Below are positions 21,008 through 29,463 of a DNA stretch of 64,000 nt, piece by piece (within the stretch, counting starts at the first letter, position 1; every line of letters begins with the position of its first letter). The translations under genes and the position numbers were made by a program. The stretch lies in the NCBI RefSeq assembly GCF_022387135.1, contig NZ_CP092462.1, positions 4,890,001 through 4,954,000 of the forward strand, written 5' to 3'. The notes under the pieces are model-generated. The model searched no databases. It had not been told where the DNA came from and saw only the letters and a program-made list of their open reading frames with translations. The DNA is from Comamonas sp. B21-038. Lineage in GTDB: Bacteria > Pseudomonadota > Gammaproteobacteria > Burkholderiales > Burkholderiaceae_C.

Positions 21008-21121
21008 CGGCAGAACAAGGGTCTGGCCGTTGGCTTGTGCGGCACGGCAACCGTGGCAAATGGCATCCGGGGCGGATGCCATTGACGGGGATGCGGGTAA
21101 TTCCGAGGGGCTTTTGGGCAT
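20990..21121 (-). CDS. Putative 43-residue leader ORF overlapping the regulator start
   Basis: ATG 21121 opens a 43-codon frame whose first residues (MPKSPSELPASPSMAS) copy those of the regulator (MLKSPSELAASPSLAS). It ends with TAA at 20992-20990, six bases inside the regulator gene, giving the overlap ATGCTTAA. The frame is +1 relative to the regulator. It could be a leader peptide coupling translation, or the fossil of a 5'-end duplication. No ribosome-binding site is clear for either start. Confidence 0.35.
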   Translation of the reverse strand: MPKSPSELPASPSMASAPDAICHGCRAAQANGQTLVLPDHSHA

Positions 21122-21131
21122 AGCTGTGATC
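21075..21131 (-). repeat. 57-bp imperfect direct repeat, copy 2 (upstream of regulator)
   Basis: This is the second copy of the repeat at 20951-21007. It also contains an in-register ATG (21121-21119) followed by codons for MPKSPSEL, against MLKSPSEL in the regulator. Confidence 0.85.
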
Positions 21132-21142
21132 ATAATTCAGCC

Positions 21143-21156
21143 TTGTCATCAGACAA
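21143..21156. promoter_or_regulatory. Candidate FCD-regulator operator
   Basis: TTGTC-ATCA-GACAA is a perfect 5-bp inverted repeat with a 4-base spacer in the divergent intergenic region between the regulator and the amino-acid-binding protein gene. Its T-T-G-T...A-C-A-A form fits GntR/FCD operators. Binding is inferred. Confidence 0.5.
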
Positions 21157-21194
21157 CACATGACTGATGCCTTGTTGTAACCTACTTTCCCATC

Positions 21195-22091
21195 ATGCTC
21201 AAGCTTTTCTCGAAAACCACCGTATGTGCCGTCACCCTGCTGGCTGCTTCCCTGGCGCAAGCGCAGACCCCCAGCACCCTGGAGAAGATCAAGCAAAGCG
21301 GTGCGATCACCATCGGTGCACGCGACATGTCCGTGCCTTTCAGCTACAAGGTCAACGGCAATGCGGATCCCATCGGCATGATCAACGACATCTGCCTGAA
21401 GGTGGCTGAGGCAGCACAAAAGGCCGCTGGCCTGCCCAAGCTTGAGATCAAGTACCTGATCACCACGCCCACCAGCCGCATTCCGCTGATCCAGAACAAC
21501 ACCGTCGATCTGGACTGCACGCCGGTGACCAACACTATCGCGCGCCAGGAGCAAGTTTCCTTCTCGCCGAGCTACTTCTCGGCCAACGTGACCCTGGCGG
21601 TGCGCAAGGATTCGCCGGTCAAGGGCATTGCCGATCTGCAAAACCGCAATGTGGCCACCGTCACCGGCACCACCTCGATCCAGTTGCTGCGCGCCTACAA
21701 GAAGGCCCAGGGCGTGAAGTTCAACGAGGTCTATGGCAAGGACCCGTCCGAAGCCTTTGTGATGTTTGAATCGGGCAAGGCCGACGCCTTTGTGCTCGAC
21801 GACGTGCAACTGGCCAGCTTTATCGCCACCTCGCCCCAGCGCGACCAGTACGTGATCCTCAATGAGCCACTGCGCACCGAGCCCTATGGCGTGATGCTGC
21901 GCAAGGATGACCCGGCCTTCAAGAAGCTGGTCGATGACACCGTCTACGCGATGATCAAGTCCGGCGAGATGGAAGCGCTCTACCAAAAGTGGTTCATGAC
22001 CACGATCCCGCCGCGCAATGTGAACATCAATTTCCCGCTCAGCGATTCGACCAAGGCGCTCTACGCCAACCCCAACGACAAGGGCATCTAA
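21195..22091 (+). CDS. Periplasmic amino acid-binding protein (ABC transporter family 3)
   Basis: A 298-residue exported solute-binding protein. The signal peptide ends near AQAQTPST. The family pattern SGAITIGARDMSVPFSYK opens the mature protein, and DLDCTPVTNTIARQ is like GltI, the glutamate/aspartate-binding protein. Permease and ATPase genes are absent from the window, so it is an orphan binding protein. It lies 24 bases upstream of an aminotransferase gene, which suggests linked uptake and transamination of an acidic amino acid, but this is inference. Confidence 0.9.
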   Translation: MLKLFSKTTVCAVTLLAASLAQAQTPSTLEKIKQSGAITIGARDMSVPFSYKVNGNADPIGMINDICLKVAEAAQKAAGLPKLEIKYLITTPTSRIPLIQNNTVDLDCTPVTNTIARQEQVSFSPSYFSANVTLAVRKDSPVKGIADLQNRNVATVTGTTSIQLLRAYKKAQGVKFNEVYGKDPSEAFVMFESGKADAFVLDDVQLASFIATSPQRDQYVILNEPLRTEPYGVMLRKDDPAFKKLVDDTVYAMIKSGEMEALYQKWFMTTIPPRNVNINFPLSDSTKALYANPNDKGI

Positions 22092-22115
22092 GAGAAACCG
22101 AGCGATTGCGAATTT

Positions 22116-23327
22116 ATGTTGAAGCTAAGTCAAAAAGTCGAGAGCCTGCCTTCGTCGCCCAGCATGGCGATTTCCTCGCAGGCCAAGAAGATGAAGTCCG
22201 AAGGCATCGATGTCATCGACCTGAGCATTGGTGAGCCCGATTTCAATACGCCCGAGCACATCATCGATGCAGCGATGGCGGCGGCCAAGGCCGGTGCCAC
22301 CAAGTACACCGTGCCCGCCGGCAACGAGAGCCTGCGCAAGGCGATTGCGCAGAAGTTCAAGCAGGACAACGCCCTCGACTACGCCGTGGCCGAGATCACC
22401 ACCGGTGTCGGCGCCAAGCAGCTGATCTTCAATGCCTTCATGGCCACCCTGGAGAGCGGTGACGAGGTCGTGGTGCCCACGCCTTGCTGGGTGTCCTATG
22501 GCGACATCGTGGCATTGCACGGCGGCGTGCCGGTCTATGTGCCCTGCTCCGAGGCAGTCGGCTTCAAGCTCACGCCCGAGGCCCTGCGCCAGAGCATCAC
22601 GGCCAGGACGCGCTGGTTGATCATCAACAGCCCCGGCAACCCTACCGGCGCGGTCTACAGCCGTGCCGAGCTGGAGGCGCTGGGTGAGGTGCTCAAGGAC
22701 TTCCCCGAGGTGCTGGTCATGTCCGATGAGATCTACGAGCACATCATCCTGACCGGTGTGCCCTTTGTCTCGTTCGCCCAGGCCTGTCCGTACCTGAAGG
22801 ACCGCATGCTGATCATCAACGGTGTGTCCAAGTCCTACGCGATGACCGGCTGGCGCATTGGCTATGCGGCAGGCCCCGAGAAGCTGATCGGCGGCATGAA
22901 CAAGCTCGAATCGCAAAGCTGCACCAGTGCCACCTCGGTGGCGCAGGCGGCTGCACAGGCGGCGCTGCTGGGCGACCAGGACTGCGTGCGCCAGGCGCGC
23001 CAGACCTTTGTCGACCGGCTGCAGACCATCCGCAGCGCACTGGCCATCGTGCCCGAGCTGACCCTGTCGTCGGTGCCCGATGGTGCTTTCTACCTGTTCC
23101 TCGGTTGCCAGAGCCTGATCGGCCGCCGCACGGCCGAAGGCCAGGTGCTGGACAGCGATGCCGCAGTGTCGGGCTTTTTGCTCCATGCCGCACAGGTGGC
23201 GACCGTGCCGGGCGCTGCGTTTGGCATGTCGCCTTATATCCGTCTGTCGTTCGCCACCGACCCCGCGCTGGTGGTGAAGGCGCTGAAGAACATCCGTTCT
23301 GCCATTGACGGCCTGGCACAAGGCTGA
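22116..23327 (+). CDS. Class I PLP-dependent aminotransferase (aspartate type)
   Basis: A 403-residue fold-type I aminotransferase. The PLP lysine is K239 in NGVSKSYAMTGWRIGY. N175 is in NSPGNPTG, and D204 and Y207 are in SDEIYEH. The sequence resembles aspartate/prephenate aminotransferases. It forms a pair with the preceding binding-protein gene, and an intrinsic terminator follows directly. Its link to the sugar-acid genes on both sides is unclear; 2-oxoglutarate, the end product of that pathway, is a usual amino acceptor. Confidence 0.9.
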   Translation: MLKLSQKVESLPSSPSMAISSQAKKMKSEGIDVIDLSIGEPDFNTPEHIIDAAMAAAKAGATKYTVPAGNESLRKAIAQKFKQDNALDYAVAEITTGVGAKQLIFNAFMATLESGDEVVVPTPCWVSYGDIVALHGGVPVYVPCSEAVGFKLTPEALRQSITARTRWLIINSPGNPTGAVYSRAELEALGEVLKDFPEVLVMSDEIYEHIILTGVPFVSFAQACPYLKDRMLIINGVSKSYAMTGWRIGYAAGPEKLIGGMNKLESQSCTSATSVAQAAAQAALLGDQDCVRQARQTFVDRLQTIRSALAIVPELTLSSVPDGAFYLFLGCQSLIGRRTAEGQVLDSDAAVSGFLLHAAQVATVPGAAFGMSPYIRLSFATDPALVVKALKNIRSAIDGLAQG

Positions 23328-23333
23328 CCACCC

Positions 23334-23361
23334 AAGGCGCTTTTCACAAGCGCCTTTTTTT
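23334..23361 (+). terminator. Intrinsic terminator after the aminotransferase gene
   Basis: A 9-bp stem AAGGCGCTT/AAGCGCCTT with a 5-base loop is followed by a T-run. Only about 18 bases separate it from the udh start codon. Confidence 0.85.
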
Positions 23362-23379
23362 ATGGAAAAGGAGCAGCAC

Positions 23380-24213
23380 ATGCAGGTACAAACACCTCCG
23401 CTGCAACGCTTGCTGTTGACCGGCGCGGCCGGCGGCCTGGGCCGGGTGCTGCGCCAGCGCCTGCGTGGCCTGGCGCCCGTCTTGCGCGTGTCCGATATCG
23501 CCGGCATGGGCGCGCCGCTGGATGCGCAAGAAGAAGTCGTCCCCTGCGACCTGGCCGACAAGCAGGCGGTGGATGCGATGGTGGCCGGTTGCGACGCCAT
23601 CGTGCACCTGGGCGGTGTATCGGTGGAGCGGCCTTTTGAAGAGGTGCTGGAGGCCAATATCAAAGGCATCTTCCACCTCTACGAGGCCGCGCGCCGCCAT
23701 GGTGTGAAGCGCATCGTGTTTGCCAGCTCCAACCATGTGATCGGCTTTTACAAGCAGAGCGAAAAGATCGACGCCAACGCGCGCCGCCGCCCCGATGGCT
23801 ACTATGGCCTGTCCAAGTCCTTTGGCGAGGACATGGCGAGTTTTTACTTTGACCGCTATGGCATCGAGACGGTGAGCATACGCATTGGCTCGTCCTTCCC
23901 CGAGCCCAAGGACCGGCGCATGATGCACAGCTGGCTGAGCTATGACGATCTGGTGCAGCTGGTGGAGAAAAGCCTGTTCACCCCCAACGTCGGCCATACC
24001 GTCGTCTATGGCGCATCGGCCAACCGCGATCTGTGGTGGGACAACCATGCCGCCGCCCACCTGGGCTTTGTGCCCAAGGACAGCTCCGAGCCCTGGCGCG
24101 CCAAGGTGGAGGCGCAACCCGCCCCTGCCGCCAACGACCCGGTCGCCGTCTACCAGGGCGGCGCCTTCACCGCCCAGGGCCCCTTTGGCGATACGCCGGA
24201 GCAGCCTGCATGA
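23380..24213 (+). CDS. udh: Uronate dehydrogenase
   Basis: A 277-residue NAD-dependent SDR that oxidises glucuronate or galacturonate to the aldarolactone. The nucleotide motif is TGAAGGLG near the N-terminus, and the catalytic Y-x3-K is in DGYYGLSKSFGED, preceded by the serine in VFASSNHVIGFY. These forms are characteristic of uronate dehydrogenases. The start at ATG 23380 was preferred over ATG 23362 because AAAGGAG sits correctly before it. The stop overlaps the lactonase start by 4 bases. It is the entry step of the pathway encoded here. Confidence 0.9.
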   Translation: MQVQTPPLQRLLLTGAAGGLGRVLRQRLRGLAPVLRVSDIAGMGAPLDAQEEVVPCDLADKQAVDAMVAGCDAIVHLGGVSVERPFEEVLEANIKGIFHLYEAARRHGVKRIVFASSNHVIGFYKQSEKIDANARRRPDGYYGLSKSFGEDMASFYFDRYGIETVSIRIGSSFPEPKDRRMMHSWLSYDDLVQLVEKSLFTPNVGHTVVYGASANRDLWWDNHAAAHLGFVPKDSSEPWRAKVEAQPAPAANDPVAVYQGGAFTAQGPFGDTPEQPA

Positions 24214-25130
24214 CAGCCGCCGAGCTGGTCATCGATGCCCGCAACGCCACCGGCGAAAGCCCCGTGTGGCGGGCGCAGGAGGCTGCGCTGTACTGGGCCG
24301 ACATACCGAGGGGCCTGCTGCAGCGCTGGCAGCCCGGGCAAGGCGCCGCCACGCAATGGCAGCTGCCACAGATGCTGGCCTGCATGGCCCCCTGGCAGGG
24401 CGAGCCGCGGCGCTGGATTGCCGGTTTGGAAGATGGCATTTACCAGGTGACCTTGGGCGATGGTGACCGCCATGGCGAGGCCCGTATCCAGGCGCTGGCC
24501 ACCGTCGGCCACGCGATGCCCGGCATGCGCTTCAACGACGGGCGCTGTGACCGCCAGGGCCGCCTGGTGGCCGGCAGCATGCTGATGGACATGGCGGCGG
24601 CGCAGCCGGTGGGCCGGGTCTACCGCTTTGGCGCCGATGACCTGGCAGCAGGCCGCGCGCAGGATCTGCAACTGGGCCCGCTGATCACGCCCAACGGCCT
24701 GGCCTTCAGCCCCGATGGCCGGACCATGTACTTGTCGGACTCGCACCCCCGCAGCCAGCAGATCTGGGCCTTTGACTACGACACCGCCAGCGGTACCCCC
24801 CGCAACCGCCGCCTGTTTGTCGACATGACCAGCCTGCCGGGCCGGCCCGATGGCGCGGCCATCGATGCCGAGGGCTGTTACTGGATCTGCGGCAATGACG
24901 CCGGCCTGGTGCACCGCTTCCGGCCCGATGGGCAACTGGACCGCTCGCTGCCGTTGCCGGTCAAGAAGCCGGCCATGTGCGCCTTTGGCGGCCCGGGCCT
25001 GGATGTGCTCTATGTCACATCGATACGGCCAGACGGCATCGATCTGTCGGACCAGCCGCTGGCCGGTGGCCTGTTTGCGCTGCGCCCCGGCGTACCAGGA
25101 ATGGAGGAGACGGAATTTCGGCCCCTGTAA
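24210..25130 (+). CDS. SMP-30/gluconolactonase-family lactonase
   Basis: A 306-residue six-bladed propeller lactonase. Metal-binding positions are recognisable: E16 in TGESPVW, N in RFNDGRCD, N in TPNGLAFSPDG and D in GRPDGAAIDAEG. It overlaps udh by 4 bases (ATGA), so it very likely hydrolyses the glucaro- or galactarolactone made by that enzyme to the linear aldarate. The specific lactone is inferred from the pairing. Confidence 0.88.
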   Translation: MTAAELVIDARNATGESPVWRAQEAALYWADIPRGLLQRWQPGQGAATQWQLPQMLACMAPWQGEPRRWIAGLEDGIYQVTLGDGDRHGEARIQALATVGHAMPGMRFNDGRCDRQGRLVAGSMLMDMAAAQPVGRVYRFGADDLAAGRAQDLQLGPLITPNGLAFSPDGRTMYLSDSHPRSQQIWAFDYDTASGTPRNRRLFVDMTSLPGRPDGAAIDAEGCYWICGNDAGLVHRFRPDGQLDRSLPLPVKKPAMCAFGGPGLDVLYVTSIRPDGIDLSDQPLAGGLFALRPGVPGMEETEFRPL

Positions 25131-25210
25131 ACAGGCGAGGTGTGTGTGACCCAGAGATCCGGAAACCATCCGGGCATGTTCCCCAACCATAGAGATAACG
25201 AGGTAGACAA

Positions 25211-26176
25211 ATGCGACTTTCCACTATCAGTGCAGCACTGGCTGCTGGTCTGCTGGCGCTCGGCGCGCAGGCCACCGAATTTCGTTCATCGGATATCCAC
25301 CCGGACGACTACCCGACCGTGCAGGCGGTGAAGTTCATGGGCGAGCGCCTCAAGGCGCTGTCAGGCGGCAAGCACAGTATCCGCGTCTACCCGAACGGGG
25401 CGCTGGGGGGCGAGAAGGAAACCATCGAGCAGGCCAAGATCGGTGCGCTGGCGATGGTGCGGGTCAATGTCGGCGCGATGAACAATGTCTGCAACGAGAC
25501 CGTGGTGCCCACGATGCCCTTCCTGTTCCGCTCGGTGGAGCATATGCACAAGGTGCTCGATGGCCCCGTGGGCGAGGAGATCCTCAAAGCCTGCGAGAAG
25601 CAGGGCTTTGTCGGCCTGGGCTTTTACGACAGCGGCGCGCGCTCGATGTTCACCGCCAAGCGGCCGGTCAAGAGCCTGGCCGACATGAAGGGCATGAAGG
25701 TGCGCGTGCAGCAGTCCGATCTGTGGGTGAGCATGCTCGAGGCCATGGGCGCCAATGCGACGCCGATGCCGATGGGCGAGGTCTACACCGGGCTGAAGAC
25801 CGGCCTCATCGATGCAGCCGAGAACAACTACCCGACCTTCGAGAGCTCGCGCTCGTTCGAAGTCGCCAAGTACTTCAGCAAGACCGAGCACTCGATGGCG
25901 CCCGAGATCTTGCTGTTCTCCAAACGGACCTTTGACAGGCTCTCGCCCGAGGAGCAGGGCTGGGTGCGCCAGGCCGCCAAGGAATCGGTGCCGTACATGC
26001 GCAAGCAGTGGGCCGAGCGCGAGGCCAAGTCGCTCGAGGTCGTGAAGGCCGGCGGCGCCGAGATCATCGAGGTGGACAAGGCCCCGTTCCAGGCGGCGAT
26101 GCGTCCGGTGTACGACAAGTTCATCACCGATGCCAAGCTGAAGGACCTGGTCAAGCGCGCGCAAGACACGCCTTGA
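25211..26176 (+). CDS. TRAP transporter substrate-binding protein (DctP family), probable uronate binder
   Basis: A 321-residue periplasmic protein. The signal peptide [18 protein letters not shown] ends near AQATEF. The DctP signature includes [18 protein letters not shown], with the conserved arginine that binds the ligand carboxylate, and [24 protein letters not shown] stretch precedes the ATG. With udh just upstream and aldarate dehydratases downstream, glucuronate or galacturonate is the expected ligand; homologous DctP proteins of Comamonadaceae are known to bind these. No ligand proof here. Confidence 0.9.
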   Translation: MRLSTISAALAAGLLALGAQATEFRSSDIHPDDYPTVQAVKFMGERLKALSGGKHSIRVYPNGALGGEKETIEQAKIGALAMVRVNVGAMNNVCNETVVPTMPFLFRSVEHMHKVLDGPVGEEILKACEKQGFVGLGFYDSGARSMFTAKRPVKSLADMKGMKVRVQQSDLWVSMLEAMGANATPMPMGEVYTGLKTGLIDAAENNYPTFESSRSFEVAKYFSKTEHSMAPEILLFSKRTFDRLSPEEQGWVRQAAKESVPYMRKQWAEREAKSLEVVKAGGAEIIEVDKAPFQAAMRPVYDKFITDAKLKDLVKRAQDTP

Positions 26177-26236
26177 TCCACCGCTGATCCAACGCCAATG
26201 CCAGTGCCCGCCGGGTGCTGGCTCCTTGCAACCATC

Positions 26237-26259
26237 GCCCGGGGCTGTGCGCCCCGGGC
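26237..26259 (+). other. Intercistronic GC hairpin between dctP and dctQ
   Basis: A perfect 9-bp stem GCCCGGGGC/GCCCCGGGC with a 5-base loop and no T-tract. Such hairpins between binding-protein and membrane genes can stabilise the upstream mRNA and keep the binding protein more abundant than the permease. Confidence 0.6.
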
Positions 26260-26274
26260 TGCTCGGGCACCACG

Positions 26275-26757
26275 ATGTTTACCAAGATTTGCAGCGCCTT
26301 GTCGCGCTTGTGCATGTGGCTGGGTATTGCCGGCCTGATGCTGTTGATCGCTGCCGTCAGCTGGCAGGTGTTTGGCCGCTATGTGCTCAACAACACGCCG
26401 ACCTGGGCCGAGAGCCTGTCGCTGTTGCTGGTGCTCTACGTGACCATGTTCGGCGTCGCCGTGGGCGTGCGCGACAGCGGCCATATCGGGCTGGAATCGC
26501 TGCTGGTGCTGGCGCCGGACTGGCTGCGCACCAAGATGGAGTTTCTGATCCATGCGCTGATTCTGCTGTTCGGCGCGGCGATGGCCTATGGCTGCGCGTC
26601 GCTGGCCGAATCGGTCTGGGACTACCGCCTGCCGACGCTGGGCGTGTCCGAGGGCTGGAAATATGTGCCCGCCATTCTTGCCGGCAGCCTGATCGTGCTG
26701 TTTTCCATTGAACACCTGATCGCACTCGCGCAAGGCCGCGAAGTGCAGCCCAACTAG
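26275..26757 (+). CDS. TRAP transporter small permease (DctQ family)
   Basis: A 160-residue inner-membrane subunit with four hydrophobic helices. The family pattern VFGRYVLNNTPTWAESLS is present in the first half. The start at ATG 26275 was chosen because the first transmembrane helix follows at normal distance; a GTG 60 bases earlier would add an unlikely extension through the hairpin. It sits between dctP and dctM genes. Confidence 0.92.
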   Translation: MFTKICSALSRLCMWLGIAGLMLLIAAVSWQVFGRYVLNNTPTWAESLSLLLVLYVTMFGVAVGVRDSGHIGLESLLVLAPDWLRTKMEFLIHALILLFGAAMAYGCASLAESVWDYRLPTLGVSEGWKYVPAILAGSLIVLFSIEHLIALAQGREVQPN

Positions 26758-26767
26758 GAGCGCGGCG

Positions 26768-28063
26768 ATGACCACAGCCTTGCTGATTCTGAGCCTGAGC
26801 TTTGCCGTCCTGCTGCTGCTGGGCGTGCCGGTGGCCTTCTCCATTGGCCTGTCTGCGCTGGCCACCCTGGCCTACGAGGGGCTGCCGCTGGAGGTGGGTT
26901 TTCAACAGATGACCGCCGGCATGGGGGTGTTCTCCTTCCTGGCGATTCCGTTCTTCATCTTTGCCGGTGAGCTGATGCTGCACGGGGGCATTGCCGACCG
27001 CATCGTCAACTTTGCGCGGGCGCTGATCGGCCATGTGCGCGGCGGGCTGGGCATGTCCAATGTGGTGGCCTGCACCTTGTTTGGCGGCGTCTCGGGCTCG
27101 CCGGTGGCCGATGTCTCGGCAATGGGCGCGGTGATGATCCCGATGATGAAGAAGGAGGGCTACCACGCTGACTACGCCGTCAACGTGACCACGCATGCGG
27201 CCCTGGTGGGCGCGCTGATGCCGACCAGCCACAACATCATCATCTATGCGCTGGCAGCCAGCGGCAAGGTGTCGATTGCGGCGCTGATCCTGGCGGCCAT
27301 CATCCCGGCCATCATCCTGACCCTGAGCAACCTGGGCGCGGCCTACTGGGTGGCACGCCGCCGGGGCTACCCGGCGGGCACCTTCCCCGGCTGGCAGGTC
27401 GTGGGCTGCAGCCTGGCAGCGGCGCTGCCGGGCCTGTTTGTCGTGGTGCTGATTCTGGGCGGCATTCTGTCGGGCGTGTTCACGGCCACCGAATCGGCCG
27501 TCGTGGCCGTGCTGTATGCACTGGCGCTGACGGTGTTTGTCTACCGGTCGCTCAGCTGGGCGCACTTTGTCAAGGCGGCGTCCAAGGCGGTGCGCAACAC
27601 CGGCATCATCCTGCTGCTGATCGGCATCTCCAGCACCTTTGGCTACCTGATCAGTCTCTACGGCGTGGCCGAGCTCACCGGCCAGATGCTGGCCCAGGTG
27701 ACCACCACGCCCTGGATGGTGTTCCTGCTGATCAACATCATCCTGTTCCTGCTCGGCACCTTCCTCGACATGGCTGCCACCATCTTGCTGTGCACGCCCA
27801 TCTTCCTGCCGATTGCCCAGCACTACGGCATGAGCTCGGTGCAGTTCGGCATTGTGCTGCTCATCAACTGCGCGCTGGGCTTGAACACCCCGCCGGTGGG
27901 CACGACGCAGTTTGTCGGCTGTGCCATTGGCGGCGTGTCGGTGGGTACCGTCATGCGCACCATCTGGCCGTTCTATGGCGCGCTGATCTTTGCGCTGGGC
28001 CTGGTGACCTTTGTTCCGGCCTTCACCACCTGGCTGCCGCAGATTTTCATGACGGTGCGCTAA
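26768..28063 (+). CDS. TRAP transporter large permease (DctM family)
   Basis: A 431-residue membrane protein with about 12 hydrophobic segments. Typical DctM motifs are IPFFIFAGELM, GGVSGSPVADVSAMG and LGLNTPPVGTTQF. It follows dctQ by 10 bases and completes a DctPQM transporter that uses a sodium gradient to import the probable hexuronate substrate. Confidence 0.94.
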   Translation: MTTALLILSLSFAVLLLLGVPVAFSIGLSALATLAYEGLPLEVGFQQMTAGMGVFSFLAIPFFIFAGELMLHGGIADRIVNFARALIGHVRGGLGMSNVVACTLFGGVSGSPVADVSAMGAVMIPMMKKEGYHADYAVNVTTHAALVGALMPTSHNIIIYALAASGKVSIAALILAAIIPAIILTLSNLGAAYWVARRRGYPAGTFPGWQVVGCSLAAALPGLFVVVLILGGILSGVFTATESAVVAVLYALALTVFVYRSLSWAHFVKAASKAVRNTGIILLLIGISSTFGYLISLYGVAELTGQMLAQVTTTPWMVFLLINIILFLLGTFLDMAATILLCTPIFLPIAQHYGMSSVQFGIVLLINCALGLNTPPVGTTQFVGCAIGGVSVGTVMRTIWPFYGALIFALGLVTFVPAFTTWLPQIFMTVR

Positions 28064-28118
28064 GCGCTCCCCGCCTCGCAGCCCCTTCACCCCTTCTGCT
28101 TGCTTCTGCGCTTTCACG

Positions 28119-29414
28119 ATGAGTACCTCGCACGCCATTCGCCACATCCGCATCACGCCGATTGCCTTCCGCGATCCGCCGCTGCTCAACGCTGCCGGCA
28201 TCCATGAACCCTGGGCGCTGCGCTCCATCATCGAGATCGAGACCGCCTCGGGCCTGGTGGGGATCAACGAGAGCTATGGCGACGAGCCGATGCTCGATGC
28301 GCTGGCCAAGGCGGCGCCGGCACTGGTGGGGCTGTCGCCCTGGGCGCTCAACGAGATGGAGCAGCGGGTGGCCGCGCTGGTGGCACCACCGGTGCAGACG
28401 GCCTCGGAATTCCTGGGCCAGCAGGTATCGCTGGCGCCGGGCACCCATGTGTCGAAAACGGTGGCCAAGGTGGTCAGCGCCTTTGAGGTGGCCATGCTCG
28501 ATCTGCAAGGCCAGATGGCGAATGCGCCGGTGGTCGATCTGCTGGGAGGCGCGGCGCGCAGCAGCGTGCCGTTCTCGGCCTATTTGTTCTACAAGTACGC
28601 CGAGCATGCCGGCCAGCCCTATGCGCCCGATGCCTGGGGCGAGGCGCTGACCCCGCAGCAGCTGGTGGCGCAGGCGCAGCGCATGATGGGCCAGTACGGC
28701 TTCCAGAGCATCAAGTTGAAGGCCGGGGCCTTGCCGCCCGATGAGGAGGCCGCCGGCATCCTGGCTTTGGCCGAGGCCTTTCCCGGCCTGCCTTTACGCA
28801 TTGATCCGAATGCCAACTGGACAGTGGAGACCAGCCTGCGCATTGTCGAGAAGCTGCGCGGTGTGCTGGAGTACTACGAAGACCCGGCGCCCGGGCTGGA
28901 CGGCATGGCGGCCGTGGCCCGCGCCTGCGAGGTGCCGCTGGCCACCAATATGGTGGTGACCGATTTTGCCGAGTTCCGGCGCAATGCCGAGATGGGCTGC
29001 CCGGTGAAGATTGTGCTGAGCGACCACCACTACTGGGGCGGTCTGCGCGCGACGCAACGCCTGTCCACCCTGTGCCGCACGTTTGACCTGGGCCTGTCGA
29101 TGCACAGCAACTCGCATTTGGGCATCAGCCTGGTGGCGATGACGCATCTGTGCGCCAGCGTGCCGCTGCTCACCTATGCCTGCGACACCCACTACCCCTG
29201 GCAGGACGAGGAGGTCATCGAAGGCGGGCGCCTGCAGTTCGAAGCCGGAAGCCTGCGTGTGCCGACAACGCCCGGCCTGGGTGTGCGGCTGGACCGCCAT
29301 GCGCTGGCGCGCCTGCATGACAACTACCTGGACTGCGGTATCCGCAACCGCGATGACCTGGGCCAGATGCGCAAGTACGACCCGGGCTTTGACGGCAGGC
29401 AGCCGCGTTTCTGA
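28119..29414 (+). CDS. gudD: Glucarate dehydratase
   Basis: A 431-residue enolase-superfamily enzyme converting D-glucarate to 5-keto-4-deoxyglucarate. Catalytic elements are visible: the lysine pair in QSIKLKAG, metal ligands D in RIDPNANW, E in YYEDPAPG and N in LATNM, and the general base histidine in SMHSNSHLG. These match the glucarate dehydratase subgroup. It lies downstream of the TRAP genes, and its product feeds KdgD encoded on the opposite arm. Confidence 0.93.
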   Translation: MSTSHAIRHIRITPIAFRDPPLLNAAGIHEPWALRSIIEIETASGLVGINESYGDEPMLDALAKAAPALVGLSPWALNEMEQRVAALVAPPVQTASEFLGQQVSLAPGTHVSKTVAKVVSAFEVAMLDLQGQMANAPVVDLLGGAARSSVPFSAYLFYKYAEHAGQPYAPDAWGEALTPQQLVAQAQRMMGQYGFQSIKLKAGALPPDEEAAGILALAEAFPGLPLRIDPNANWTVETSLRIVEKLRGVLEYYEDPAPGLDGMAAVARACEVPLATNMVVTDFAEFRRNAEMGCPVKIVLSDHHYWGGLRATQRLSTLCRTFDLGLSMHSNSHLGISLVAMTHLCASVPLLTYACDTHYPWQDEEVIEGGRLQFEAGSLRVPTTPGLGVRLDRHALARLHDNYLDCGIRNRDDLGQMRKYDPGFDGRQPRF

Positions 29415-29463
29415 GCCACGCCGCGTGCATTGCTTTCGACGATTACAAACCAAGGAGACCTCC

